DNA from: Deltaproteobacteria bacterium
Lineage (GTDB): Bacteria; Desulfobacterota; Desulfarculia; Adiutricales; Adiutricaceae
Assembly (NCBI GenBank): GCA_031269135.1
Contig: JAISZP010000122.1
Span: 1 to 5,534, forward strand
Reading direction: 5' to 3'
Length of the DNA: 5,534 bases
A program made the position numbers and the translations under genes. The notes below the pieces were generated by a model. That model saw only the letters and a program-made list of their open reading frames with translations, was not told where the DNA came from and made no database searches. This document shows, piece after piece, positions 1-5,194 of this stretch; the stretch's first letter is position 1, and every line of letters starts with the position of its first letter.

Positions 1-66
1 GCTTTATTTCTTGGCTTGCTTTCTTGCCCGGCTTTCCTGGCCCTAATTAGATGTAAAACTATCTAG
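1..66 (+). CDS. C-terminal end of an upstream membrane protein (partial)
   Basis: Frame 1 is open from the window edge to a TAG at 64-66 and encodes 21 residues, ALFLGLLSCPAFLALIRCKTI. This is a hydrophobic stretch followed by a short basic tail, which resembles the last transmembrane helix and cytoplasmic end of a permease such as an MFS transporter. A terminator-like hairpin 50 bases downstream on the same strand fits a gene ending here. The other two plus frames are also hydrophobic over this short length and stop at 43-45 and 48-50, so the frame choice is not secure. Too little is present to name a family. Confidence 0.35.
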   Translation, partial: ALFLGLLSCPAFLALIRCKTI

Positions 67-115
67 ATCTGGAACTATTCCGAGCAATCGACCTAATGTC
101 GGAGTTCAATCACCC

Positions 116-138
116 GAAACGCCCTGAGGCGCGTTTTT
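116..138 (+). terminator. Rho-independent terminator-like hairpin
   Basis: AAACGC at 117-122 pairs with GCGTTT at 131-136 around an 8-base loop, and a run of five T (134-138) closes the structure. An alternative register pairs CGCC (120-123) with GGCG (128-131) around CTGA. Either way it is a GC-rich stem running into T residues, oriented to end plus-strand transcription from the upstream gene. It lies 43 bases before the next start codon. If a promoter lies upstream of it, it would instead be part of the leader of the binding-protein gene. Confidence 0.6.
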
Positions 139-170
139 CAAAATAAGCCATCACCATACCGTAAACCAAG

Positions 171-175
171 AGGAG
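171..175 (+). promoter_or_regulatory. Ribosome binding site of the substrate-binding protein gene
   Basis: AGGAG ends 6 bases before the GTG at 182. This good Shine-Dalgarno match at normal spacing, together with the signal peptide that starts directly at that codon, decides the non-ATG start. Confidence 0.8.
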
Positions 176-181
176 TCGGAC

Positions 182-1306
182 GTGAAAATAATATCTAAAA
201 TTGCGGTTATAGCTGTCTTTCTGATGATTTTTCCATTTGTTGGGGCGCTCCAAGCGCAAGAAACGTTAAAAATCGGGTTTTCTGGAGCTTTAACACGCGC
301 TTTCGCGCCATACGGTCTATCCAATCTTTATGGAATGGAATGCGCCGTCAACGAAATCAACGCTGCGGGCGGCGTTCTCGGCAAACAGGTTGAAATAGTG
401 CCGTTGGACGATGAATGTGAACCGGAGAATGCGATAGCTGTAGCCAAAGAATTCATAAAACAAGGCATCACGCTTATCATCGGTCACAGTTGCTCCGAGG
501 CGACCGAAGCCGCCCTTGAGGTCTACGGCGACAAAGCCCTGGTCATATCCGGCTCGGCGACTAAGACTTCCTTGACTGAGAGCGGCAAGAATCCTTATTT
601 CTTTAGAACCGGCTTGCGCGACGACGCCGCGACCGGCAGCCAGATCCAGTATTTGAAGGACAAAGGCTTTAAAAATGTCGCCATCGTTCACGACGACACG
701 GATTACGGCGTCGGCGTTTCCGAAATCATCAACGCCAAACTGACGTCCGACCCCTCCGGCATATCGGTCGCCCTTTTTGAAGGGATCAACAGCGCGGAAG
801 ATTCCTTCGACAAGATCATTTCACAAATAGCCGCTAGTAAAGCCGATGTCTTAGTCTGGACCGGCGTATACAATGACGCGACCAAACTCATCATAGGCTT
901 GAAAGACAAGGGTTTAAATCTCCCAATTTTGAGTTCCGACGCCCTCTTCACCCAATCCTTCATAAACCAGGCAGGCTTAAACGCTGAAGGCATAGTGTTG
1001 TCCGTCGCGACAGACCCCTCAACCAGCAAAGAAGCCCAGCAGGCCATAAAAGACCACCACTCCCGCCACGCTGAAGATATCGGCCCTTATTTCTTCAACG
1101 CCGCCGGGGCCACTAAGGCTCTATTGGCCGCGGTGAGCAGCGTCGGCAACACGACGGATCTGGCTGCGATAAAAAAACACCTGGGCGAAGACACTGTAGA
1201 GACGATACAGGGACCGGTACGTTTCGATTCCAAAGGCGACATAATAGGCGTCAAAATCCAATTAGTCATCGTTAAAGATGGGAAATTCGTTCCTCTAACC
1301 AATTAA
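182..1306 (+). CDS. LivJ/LivK-type ABC transporter substrate-binding protein
   Basis: This 374-residue exported protein is a type I periplasmic binding protein of the branched-chain amino acid (HAAT) family, which captures a ligand and delivers it to a LivHMGF-type ABC transporter. Residues 1-26 are a signal peptide with probable cleavage after ALQA (residue 25). The mature protein follows E. coli LivJ from memory: GGVLGKQVEIVPLDDEC, IGHSC, the SGSAT loop and the C-terminal EDTVETIQGPVRFDSKGDI. Cys79 and Cys104 are 25 residues apart, exactly as the LivJ disulfide Cys53-Cys78, and Ser105 and Thr127 fall at LivJ ligand-binding positions. The LivJ Glu226 position is Asp253, so the ligand need not be Leu/Ile/Val. 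Cys54 is an extra cysteine. The gene starts with GTG. It stands alone: no permease or ATPase of the Liv type is adjacent. The family call is firm; the substrate is unknown. Confidence 0.93.
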   Translation: MKIISKIAVIAVFLMIFPFVGALQAQETLKIGFSGALTRAFAPYGLSNLYGMECAVNEINAAGGVLGKQVEIVPLDDECEPENAIAVAKEFIKQGITLIIGHSCSEATEAALEVYGDKALVISGSATKTSLTESGKNPYFFRTGLRDDAATGSQIQYLKDKGFKNVAIVHDDTDYGVGVSEIINAKLTSDPSGISVALFEGINSAEDSFDKIISQIAASKADVLVWTGVYNDATKLIIGLKDKGLNLPILSSDALFTQSFINQAGLNAEGIVLSVATDPSTSKEAQQAIKDHHSRHAEDIGPYFFNAAGATKALLAAVSSVGNTTDLAAIKKHLGEDTVETIQGPVRFDSKGDIIGVKIQLVIVKDGKFVPLTN

Positions 1307-1318
1307 AAAATTCGTAAA

Positions 1319-1406
1319 TTTAAAGTTTTAAGTCGTCGGCGCATTTCAGCGTAATGACGCCGCATCATCATTTCGCGCAGACGTGGACGACTTGAAAACT
1401 TTTAAA
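1319..1406. repeat. Long nested inverted repeat after the binding-protein gene
   Basis: AAAGTTTTAAGTCGTC (1322-1337) is complementary to GACGACTTGAAAACTTT (1386-1402) over 16 pairs with a single unpaired G at 1394. TTT (1319-1321) can continue with AAA (1404-1406) across a bulged T. Inside lies a second hairpin: GGCGCATT (1338-1345) pairs with AATGACGCC (1353-1361) with one bulged A and a 7-base loop. It starts 12 bases after the stop codon. As RNA it would be a branched, stable 3' end. As DNA it could be a small palindromic (REP- or MITE-like) element. It is not a typical terminator, because only four T follow the stem. Confidence 0.75.
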
Positions 1407-1495
1407 AGCGAAACTCTGTTGCGGTTTTTGCATTTCAACAGTTCCATGGAGGGCGATAGAGTCGCACCGTCTCGATGAGCAAGACGACTTTTACC

Positions 1496-1522
1496 GTCTA
1501 AAACATTTTTCAGTCTAAAACA
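1496..1522. repeat. 10-base direct repeat, period 17
   Basis: GTCTAAAACA occurs at 1496-1505 and again at 1513-1522, separated by TTTTTCA. Two identical sites spaced by about one and a half helical turns could be a regulator binding site upstream of the mla-type operon. No protein is known from the sequence to bind it, and chance repetition in an AT-rich stretch remains possible. Confidence 0.5.
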
Positions 1523-1540
1523 ATGATTGCCGCAAGCAGA

Positions 1541-1582
1541 GGTTCGTCAGGAAACAGACGGACCGATTCGTCCCGATTTTTT
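1541..1582 (+). promoter_or_regulatory. Possible attenuator with two exclusive hairpins
   Basis: GGTTCGTC (1541-1548) can pair with GACGGACC (1557-1564) to give an 8-pair stem (one G-T wobble) with loop AGGAAACA. The second copy of TTCGTC (1567-1572) can pair with the same GACGGA (1557-1562) to give a 6-pair stem with loop CCGA, followed after four bases by TTTTTT (1577-1582). The two folds exclude each other, as antiterminator and terminator do in a leader. The downstream stem is short and the T-run is not immediately adjacent, so this is a candidate only. Confidence 0.3.
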
Positions 1583-1607
1583 CAGAAAACCTTTTTTGCC
1601 GGAAATA

Positions 1608-1634
1608 TTGTCCATACGTTAGATCGCCTATGAT
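1608..1634 (+). promoter_or_regulatory. Weak sigma-70-like promoter candidate for the mla-type operon
   Basis: TTGTCC (1608-1613, four of six consensus bases) and TATGAT (1629-1634, five of six) are separated by 15 bases, which is shorter than the usual 16-18. It would start transcription near 1641, just at the ribosome binding site. T-rich sequence lies upstream. This is the best match close to mlaE, but the spacing is poor and the real promoter may lie further upstream in the gap. Confidence 0.22.
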
Positions 1635-1642
1635 TGCCGACT

Positions 1643-1648
1643 AAGGAG
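1643..1648 (+). promoter_or_regulatory. Ribosome binding site of mlaE
   Basis: AAGGAG ends 11 bases before the GTG at 1660, a slightly long but workable spacing. An in-frame TAA at 1642-1644 prevents any earlier start, and no better start codon is close, so GTG 1660 is chosen. Confidence 0.65.
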
Positions 1649-1659
1649 CCGATATAAGC

Positions 1660-2805
1660 GTGCCCTTGCCTCTCGCCATCAACAAGCCTCTTGAATTGAC
1701 CTTTACGGCCGACGATACTGTGGCGCTTCAAGGAGACCTCGACGCCACCGTACCGGCGAAGGTGTGGGATAAACTGCTCAAAAGACCCGCATCCGCTTCA
1801 TCCGCTTCTATCGCGCCTTCAAAGTCCTTAACTTTGGATCTCAGTGGTTTGACGGTCTTGGATCTCAACGGCGCCGCTCAACTTTTGTGGCTTAAAAGCA
1901 TTTTTGAAAAAAAAGAGATGACCGTCTCCATTAAAGATGTCCCGGAAAACTTCAGCCCAATCTGGGATTTAGCCTGTCGGACTTTGGCGCCTCGCGCTCC
2001 CCTTCCGTCTAAAGATACGCTTATAGAAACCGTTGGGCATCATTTCTCCGACTTCTTCAAAGACATGACGGCTCTGATCGCTTTTCTCGGAGAAGTGATC
2101 GCCAATTTCATCCTGTTGATCCCGCACCCCTTGAAAGTGCGCTGGAAAACAACTCTGGCCATAACTGAAAAAGCTGTCGTGAACGCCCTTCCGGTGACGG
2201 CTTTGGTCGCCTTTTTGGTGGGCTTGATCTTGGCCTTTCAGGCGGCCATGTTTATGAAGCTGTTCGGGGTGGACATCTTTGTGGCCGACCTGGTGGGGCT
2301 GTCGATCATAAGAGAGCTTGGAACCCTTCTGACGGCCATAGTCCTGACCGGTCGAAGCGGCTCGGCTTTTTCCGCCGAACTCGGCGCTATGAAGATAAAC
2401 CAGGAGATAGACGCCTTTCTCACTATGGGACTCTCGCCGACGAGAGATTTGGCGCTCCCCAGAGTGATAGCCCTCACCTTGGCCACGCCTTTATTGACCA
2501 TCTTGGCCGACTTCGCCGGTCTTCTCGGCGGAAATGTGGTCATGATCACCAGAGGCTACCCCGTGAGCGTCTTTTGGACCGAACTTTCGGGACACTTAAG
2601 CACTTCCGATTTAGGCACCGGCCTTTTCAAGTCCTTGGTCTTCGGTTTCACCGTAGCCGCCATCGGCTGCCAAAGGGGACTCGCGACCGGTTCCGGCCCC
2701 GGCGCCGTAGGCGAGGCCACCACCAAAGGGGTCGTCACCAATATCGTGGTTCTGGCGACTCTCGACAGCGTCTTCGCGGTGCTCTTTTATGTCCTCAACT
2801 GGTGA
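1660..2805 (+). CDS. mlaE: STAS-domain-fused MlaE-type lipid ABC transporter permease
   Basis: This 381-residue inner-membrane permease belongs to the MCE-associated lipid transporters that move phospholipids between inner and outer membranes. Residues about 8-108 form a STAS-like domain (LTLDLSGLTVLDLNGAAQL at 57-75), the fold of MlaB, which in E. coli is a separate protein bound to MlaF. Residues about 125-381 are the MlaE domain: an amphipathic entry helix near 138-155, hydrophobic segments near 173-196, 205-232, 263-297, 322-337 and 358-379, the family motif TGRSGSAFSAELGAMKINQEIDA (230-252) followed by MGLSP, and the late GPGAVGEATTKGVV (346-359). E. coli MlaE has about 260 residues, so the extra length is the STAS part. 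The position of the conserved STAS Ser/Thr (Thr52 of MlaB) is Leu69. The start is GTG. The end overlaps mlaF by 17 bases. Confidence 0.95.
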   Translation: MPLPLAINKPLELTFTADDTVALQGDLDATVPAKVWDKLLKRPASASSASIAPSKSLTLDLSGLTVLDLNGAAQLLWLKSIFEKKEMTVSIKDVPENFSPIWDLACRTLAPRAPLPSKDTLIETVGHHFSDFFKDMTALIAFLGEVIANFILLIPHPLKVRWKTTLAITEKAVVNALPVTALVAFLVGLILAFQAAMFMKLFGVDIFVADLVGLSIIRELGTLLTAIVLTGRSGSAFSAELGAMKINQEIDAFLTMGLSPTRDLALPRVIALTLATPLLTILADFAGLLGGNVVMITRGYPVSVFWTELSGHLSTSDLGTGLFKSLVFGFTVAAIGCQRGLATGSGPGAVGEATTKGVVTNIVVLATLDSVFAVLFYVLNW

Positions 2806-3592
2806 AAACGCTCCCAAAGAATTCGTGTATCCGGTCGAGGTGGAAAAACTCGACGTGGGCTACCCTGAGCAAAGGGTGCTGTTGGAAAAGATAAGCTTTA
2901 AGGTGGCTCCCGGCGAGATAGTGGGGCTTCTTGGCCCAAGCGGCTGCGGCAAGAGCACCCTTCTTAGACACCTAGTCGGACTAGAGCCGATAAAAAGCGG
3001 TCAGATTCGCCTTTTCGGCCAAGATCTATGGGCGGGCGGCGGCGTCCATATCGACTCTCTGAGGCGGAAATTCGGCATAATGTATCAAGGCGGCGCTCTT
3101 TTTGGAAATTTGAATCTGATTGAAAATGTGGCCATGCCTCTCAAAGAATTTTCCAATCTGCCGCAAGGGGCCATCATGGTCGCGGCCAGGTTGAAATTGT
3201 CTCTGGTAGGTCTTGAGGGTTTCGAGCATCACCTGCCTTCATCTCTTTCAGGCGGCATGCAAAAGCGGGCGGCCATCGCCAGAGCGCTATCCCTCGAACC
3301 CAAGCTGCTGTTTCTCGACGAGCCTTCCGCAGGTCTCGATCCGGTGACCTCCGCCGGGCTTGACGGTCTGATCGTGACCTTAGCCAGAAACCTTAATCTG
3401 GCCTTCGTGATCGTCACCCATGAACTTGGAAGCATCATGACCACCATCGACAGAGCGATCCTTTTCGACAAGGAAAAAAAGGGAATCGTCGCCGAAGGCA
3501 CCCCTGATTTTTTGGCCAATCACTCGGAGACCCTGGAAGCTAAAGCTTTTTTCCGCAGGGGATCAAATAATAGTCGGACGACTCATGCCTAA
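2789..3592 (+). CDS. mlaF: MlaF-type ATP-binding protein of the lipid transporter
   Basis: This cytoplasmic ABC ATPase of 267 residues is close to E. coli MlaF in length and powers the MlaE permease. All nucleotide-binding motifs are present: Walker A GPSGCGKST (49-57), Q-loop Gln100 in MYQGGALF, signature LSGGMQKRAAIARAL (153-167), Walker B LLFLDEP (173-179) with catalytic Glu178, D-loop AGLD (181-184) and H-loop His211. The YQGGALF stretch and the GMQKRAA signature variant are typical of the MlaF/Ttg2A/Mkl branch. The ATG lies 17 bases inside the end of mlaE and has no clear Shine-Dalgarno sequence, so translation is probably coupled. A GTG at 2825 (codon 13) is an alternative start that would keep all motifs. 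Confidence 0.95.
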   Translation: MSSTGENAPKEFVYPVEVEKLDVGYPEQRVLLEKISFKVAPGEIVGLLGPSGCGKSTLLRHLVGLEPIKSGQIRLFGQDLWAGGGVHIDSLRRKFGIMYQGGALFGNLNLIENVAMPLKEFSNLPQGAIMVAARLKLSLVGLEGFEHHLPSSLSGGMQKRAAIARALSLEPKLLFLDEPSAGLDPVTSAGLDGLIVTLARNLNLAFVIVTHELGSIMTTIDRAILFDKEKKGIVAEGTPDFLANHSETLEAKAFFRRGSNNSRTTHA

Positions 3593-4535
3593 AAAGACCA
3601 GTTATTTAAAGATAGGTATATTCACCATATCCGCCCTGGCGCTATTGGCCGTCGCCGTGCTCTTCTTCGGCCTGAGCTCGGTTTTCAAGCCGGCGCTCGA
3701 GTGCGAGACGTACTTTAATTACTCCGTTCAAGGACTATCGGTGGGGGGACCTGTAAATTTTCGAGGAATCAAGGTGGGTCAGGTCTCAGCCGTCAATATC
3801 CCGCAGGTTTTCGCTCCAAATGGACACCAGATGGTCAGGGTCGAATTCTTCATCTTCCCGGATCTGTTGTTGTCCAACCCGGCGGCCACCGTCGAAGATG
3901 CGCGGGCGATCGTGCAAGAGCAGATCAAAAACAACCTGATGTGCTACCTCTCCTACCAAGGCGTCTCGGGCCTCGGCTATTTGGATTTGGATTACGTCAC
4001 CGACAATACGGCTCCCGAACCTGTCGTCGCCATCGAGTCGACGAGAATCACCGTCCCCAGCGCCCGCGGATCGGTTTTAACTATTGGAGAATCGCTGAGC
4101 GGGATCCTTAAATCATTAAAAACCGTCGATTTCACCGCCTTGAATAAGTCAATGACCGACTCCTTCAACCAAGTCGCCGCGCTGTCGGAGTCGCTGACTT
4201 CCAATACCGAAAATCTAGCCGTCAGTCTGACCGAGACGTTGGAGACCATAAAGACCACCACCACTCGACTGGGAGCTTTGGCTTCTTCTCTCGAGGGCGA
4301 CTTCAAAGAGGTCGAGCTGTCGAAAGTCACGACGGAGCTGGTCCAATCCCTGAGGCAATTACGAGCCGTATTGACTCAAGCGGAAAATATCCTTAGAGCG
4401 CCTCGCAACACCCTCCCATCAACCATGGATAATTTAAGAGTCATGTCCGAAAACTTTAGAGATCTCTCCGAGATGGCCAAACGCTACCCCAGCCAAGTCC
4501 TCTTTGGTCAACCTCCCAAGCAGGAGGTCAAGTGA
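3585..4535 (+). CDS. mlaD: MlaD-type MCE-domain protein with long C-terminal helical extension
   Basis: This is the membrane-anchored MCE subunit of the lipid transporter, expected to form a hexameric periplasmic ring above MlaE. Residues 8-30 are a single transmembrane anchor after the basic MPKKTSYLK. One MCE domain follows at about 38-140, with VGGPVNFRGIKVGQV (53-67) and the second half QIKNNLMCYLSYQGVSGLGYLDLDYV (113-138). After a Pro/Ser linker (VPSARGS, 157-163), residues about 165-300 are rich in Leu, Thr, Ser and Glu with heptad-like spacing, suggesting long helices or coiled coil. The tail PSQVLFGQPPKQ (302-313) resembles the end of many MCE proteins. E. coli MlaD has about 183 residues against 316 here. 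Cys40 and Cys120 are both periplasmic and could pair. The ATG overlaps the mlaF stop by 8 bases and lacks a nearby strong Shine-Dalgarno match. Confidence 0.93.
   Translation: MPKKTSYLKIGIFTISALALLAVAVLFFGLSSVFKPALECETYFNYSVQGLSVGGPVNFRGIKVGQVSAVNIPQVFAPNGHQMVRVEFFIFPDLLLSNPAATVEDARAIVQEQIKNNLMCYLSYQGVSGLGYLDLDYVTDNTAPEPVVAIESTRITVPSARGSVLTIGESLSGILKSLKTVDFTALNKSMTDSFNQVAALSESLTSNTENLAVSLTETLETIKTTTTRLGALASSLEGDFKEVELSKVTTELVQSLRQLRAVLTQAENILRAPRNTLPSTMDNLRVMSENFRDLSEMAKRYPSQVLFGQPPKQEVK
4511..4528 (+). promoter_or_regulatory. Hairpin hiding the lipoprotein gene's ribosome binding site
   Basis: ACCTCC (4511-4516) is perfectly complementary to GGAGGT (4523-4528) with loop CAAGCA. The right arm is the full-strength Shine-Dalgarno sequence AGGAGGT (4522-4528) of the next gene, whose GTG begins 3 bases later at 4532. 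The left arm lies in the last codons of mlaD (Gln-Pro-Pro-Lys-Gln-Glu-Val-Lys). A ribosome finishing mlaD would open the stem, so this should make lipoprotein synthesis depend on mlaD translation. The complementarity is seen directly; the function is inferred. Confidence 0.6.
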
Positions 4536-5194
4536 AAGCGCTCACCAAAATCTTCATCGCGGCGTCGCTGTCGTTTTTCATCTGCGGCTGCGGCCTCTCC
4601 CAGCCCTACCCCGTCATCAGATCTTTCACGCTGGAGTTGCAAGGGCAACAATTACAAGCGCAACAAATGCAAGGGCAGTCCAAGCGCGAAACTCTTTCCT
4701 TGAAAAAGCCCTTCGTCCAGGTGACGGCAAGCGGCTCGGTCGCCTCTTACGAAACGAGAAAACTCATCCATAAGGTAGGCCCCAACGAACTTTCGGAAGA
4801 CTTCTACAACGAATTCACCGGCATGCCCGCCAGGATGGTCGCAGACGAAACCGCCCGCTTTTTGGATTCAGGGCCTCTGGCGCACGCGGACCGGACTGTG
4901 AGCCTAAAAGGTCCGGATTATGTTTTAGAGCTGTTCCTCCAGACTTTTCACGGCGACTATACTCTACCTACGCCCCAGGCGACAGTGGAAGTCAGATTCA
5001 CTTTCACCGACGCCAAGAGAGGGGAGGCCGTCCTACTCGCCAAAACTTACCGGGGCGCCTGCCCGATTGCGGCTCAAGGCGATGCTCCTTCGGAATTGGT
5101 CTCAGCTTTAGGCTCGGCTCTGACCGAGATCTTGACCGAACTCCAAATCGATCTTAAGAAGGCCATCGACGGCGGACGAAAAAATGCCTTCTAA
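4532..5194 (+). CDS. PqiC-like ABC-type transport auxiliary lipoprotein
   Basis: This 220-residue lipoprotein is predicted to be the outer-membrane partner of the MCE transporter. The N-terminus has a basic start, a hydrophobic core and the lipobox Ile-Cys-Gly-Cys20, so Cys20 is the likely lipidated residue; Cys18 is an alternative. Gly21 rather than Asp follows Cys20, which fits sorting to the outer membrane. Residues 60-112 fit the ABC transport auxiliary (PqiC) family pattern: Phe-Val-Gln-Val, then SYETRKLIHKVGPNELSEDFY, then Met-Pro-Ala-Arg-Met followed by DETARFL. The second half (127-210) has alternating beta-type sequence and a final amphipathic helix. Gln-rich pentapeptide repeats lie at 36-50. 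The GTG overlaps the mlaD stop by 4 bases (GTGA). The family call comes from pattern and context, not from a search. Confidence 0.82.
   Translation: MKALTKIFIAASLSFFICGCGLSQPYPVIRSFTLELQGQQLQAQQMQGQSKRETLSLKKPFVQVTASGSVASYETRKLIHKVGPNELSEDFYNEFTGMPARMVADETARFLDSGPLAHADRTVSLKGPDYVLELFLQTFHGDYTLPTPQATVEVRFTFTDAKRGEAVLLAKTYRGACPIAAQGDAPSELVSALGSALTEILTELQIDLKKAIDGGRKNAF
4637..4681 (+). repeat. Three imperfect 15-base tandem repeats in the lipoprotein gene
   Basis: Three in-frame 15-base units at 4637-4651, 4652-4666 and 4667-4681 encode LQGQQ, LQAQQ and MQGQS (residues 36-50). Units 1 and 2 differ at two bases; unit 3 has diverged more. They lie 16 residues after the probable lipidated cysteine, in what is likely a flexible tether. 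Confidence 0.75.

Larger units (their letters stand above)
1307..1659. other. 353-base structured intergenic region
   Basis: No convincing protein gene is seen on either strand. From left to right the region holds a long nested inverted repeat (1319-1406), a weaker hairpin pairing CTGTTG (1416-1421) with CAACAG (1436-1441) across a 14-base loop, a direct repeat of GTCTAAAACA (1496-1505 and 1513-1522), two competing hairpins followed by six T (1541-1582), a second six-T run (1592-1597), a weak promoter candidate, and the mlaE ribosome binding site. It separates the single binding-protein gene from the mla-type operon, so it probably contains the end of one transcript and the promoter or leader of the next. 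Confidence 0.7.

Noticed and set aside
89..101. CGAC/GTCG hairpin upstream of the binding-protein gene
   Set aside because: It has only four pairs with no T-run or other context, which is expected by chance.
1446..1501. Two tiny overlapping frames (10 and 8 codons, ATGA junction) as a leader peptide
   Set aside because: Neither has a Shine-Dalgarno sequence at proper spacing, there are no runs of regulatory codons, and such short frames are expected by chance.
1630..1644. Four-codon minigene ending on the mlaE ribosome binding site
   Set aside because: It has no ribosome binding site of its own, and its ATG coincides with the promoter-like TATGAT. Chance is the simplest explanation.
3572..3583. 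Small palindrome AGTCGGACGACT just before the mlaD start
   Set aside because: It gives only a 4-pair stem with a 4-base loop and does not cover a clear ribosome binding site, so it is too weak to report as regulatory.
4504..4773. 89-codon plus-strand frame across the mlaD/lipoprotein junction
   Set aside because: It is out of frame with both real genes, and its product is Arg/His-rich with no recognisable pattern. The lipoprotein frame has a lipobox and family features.
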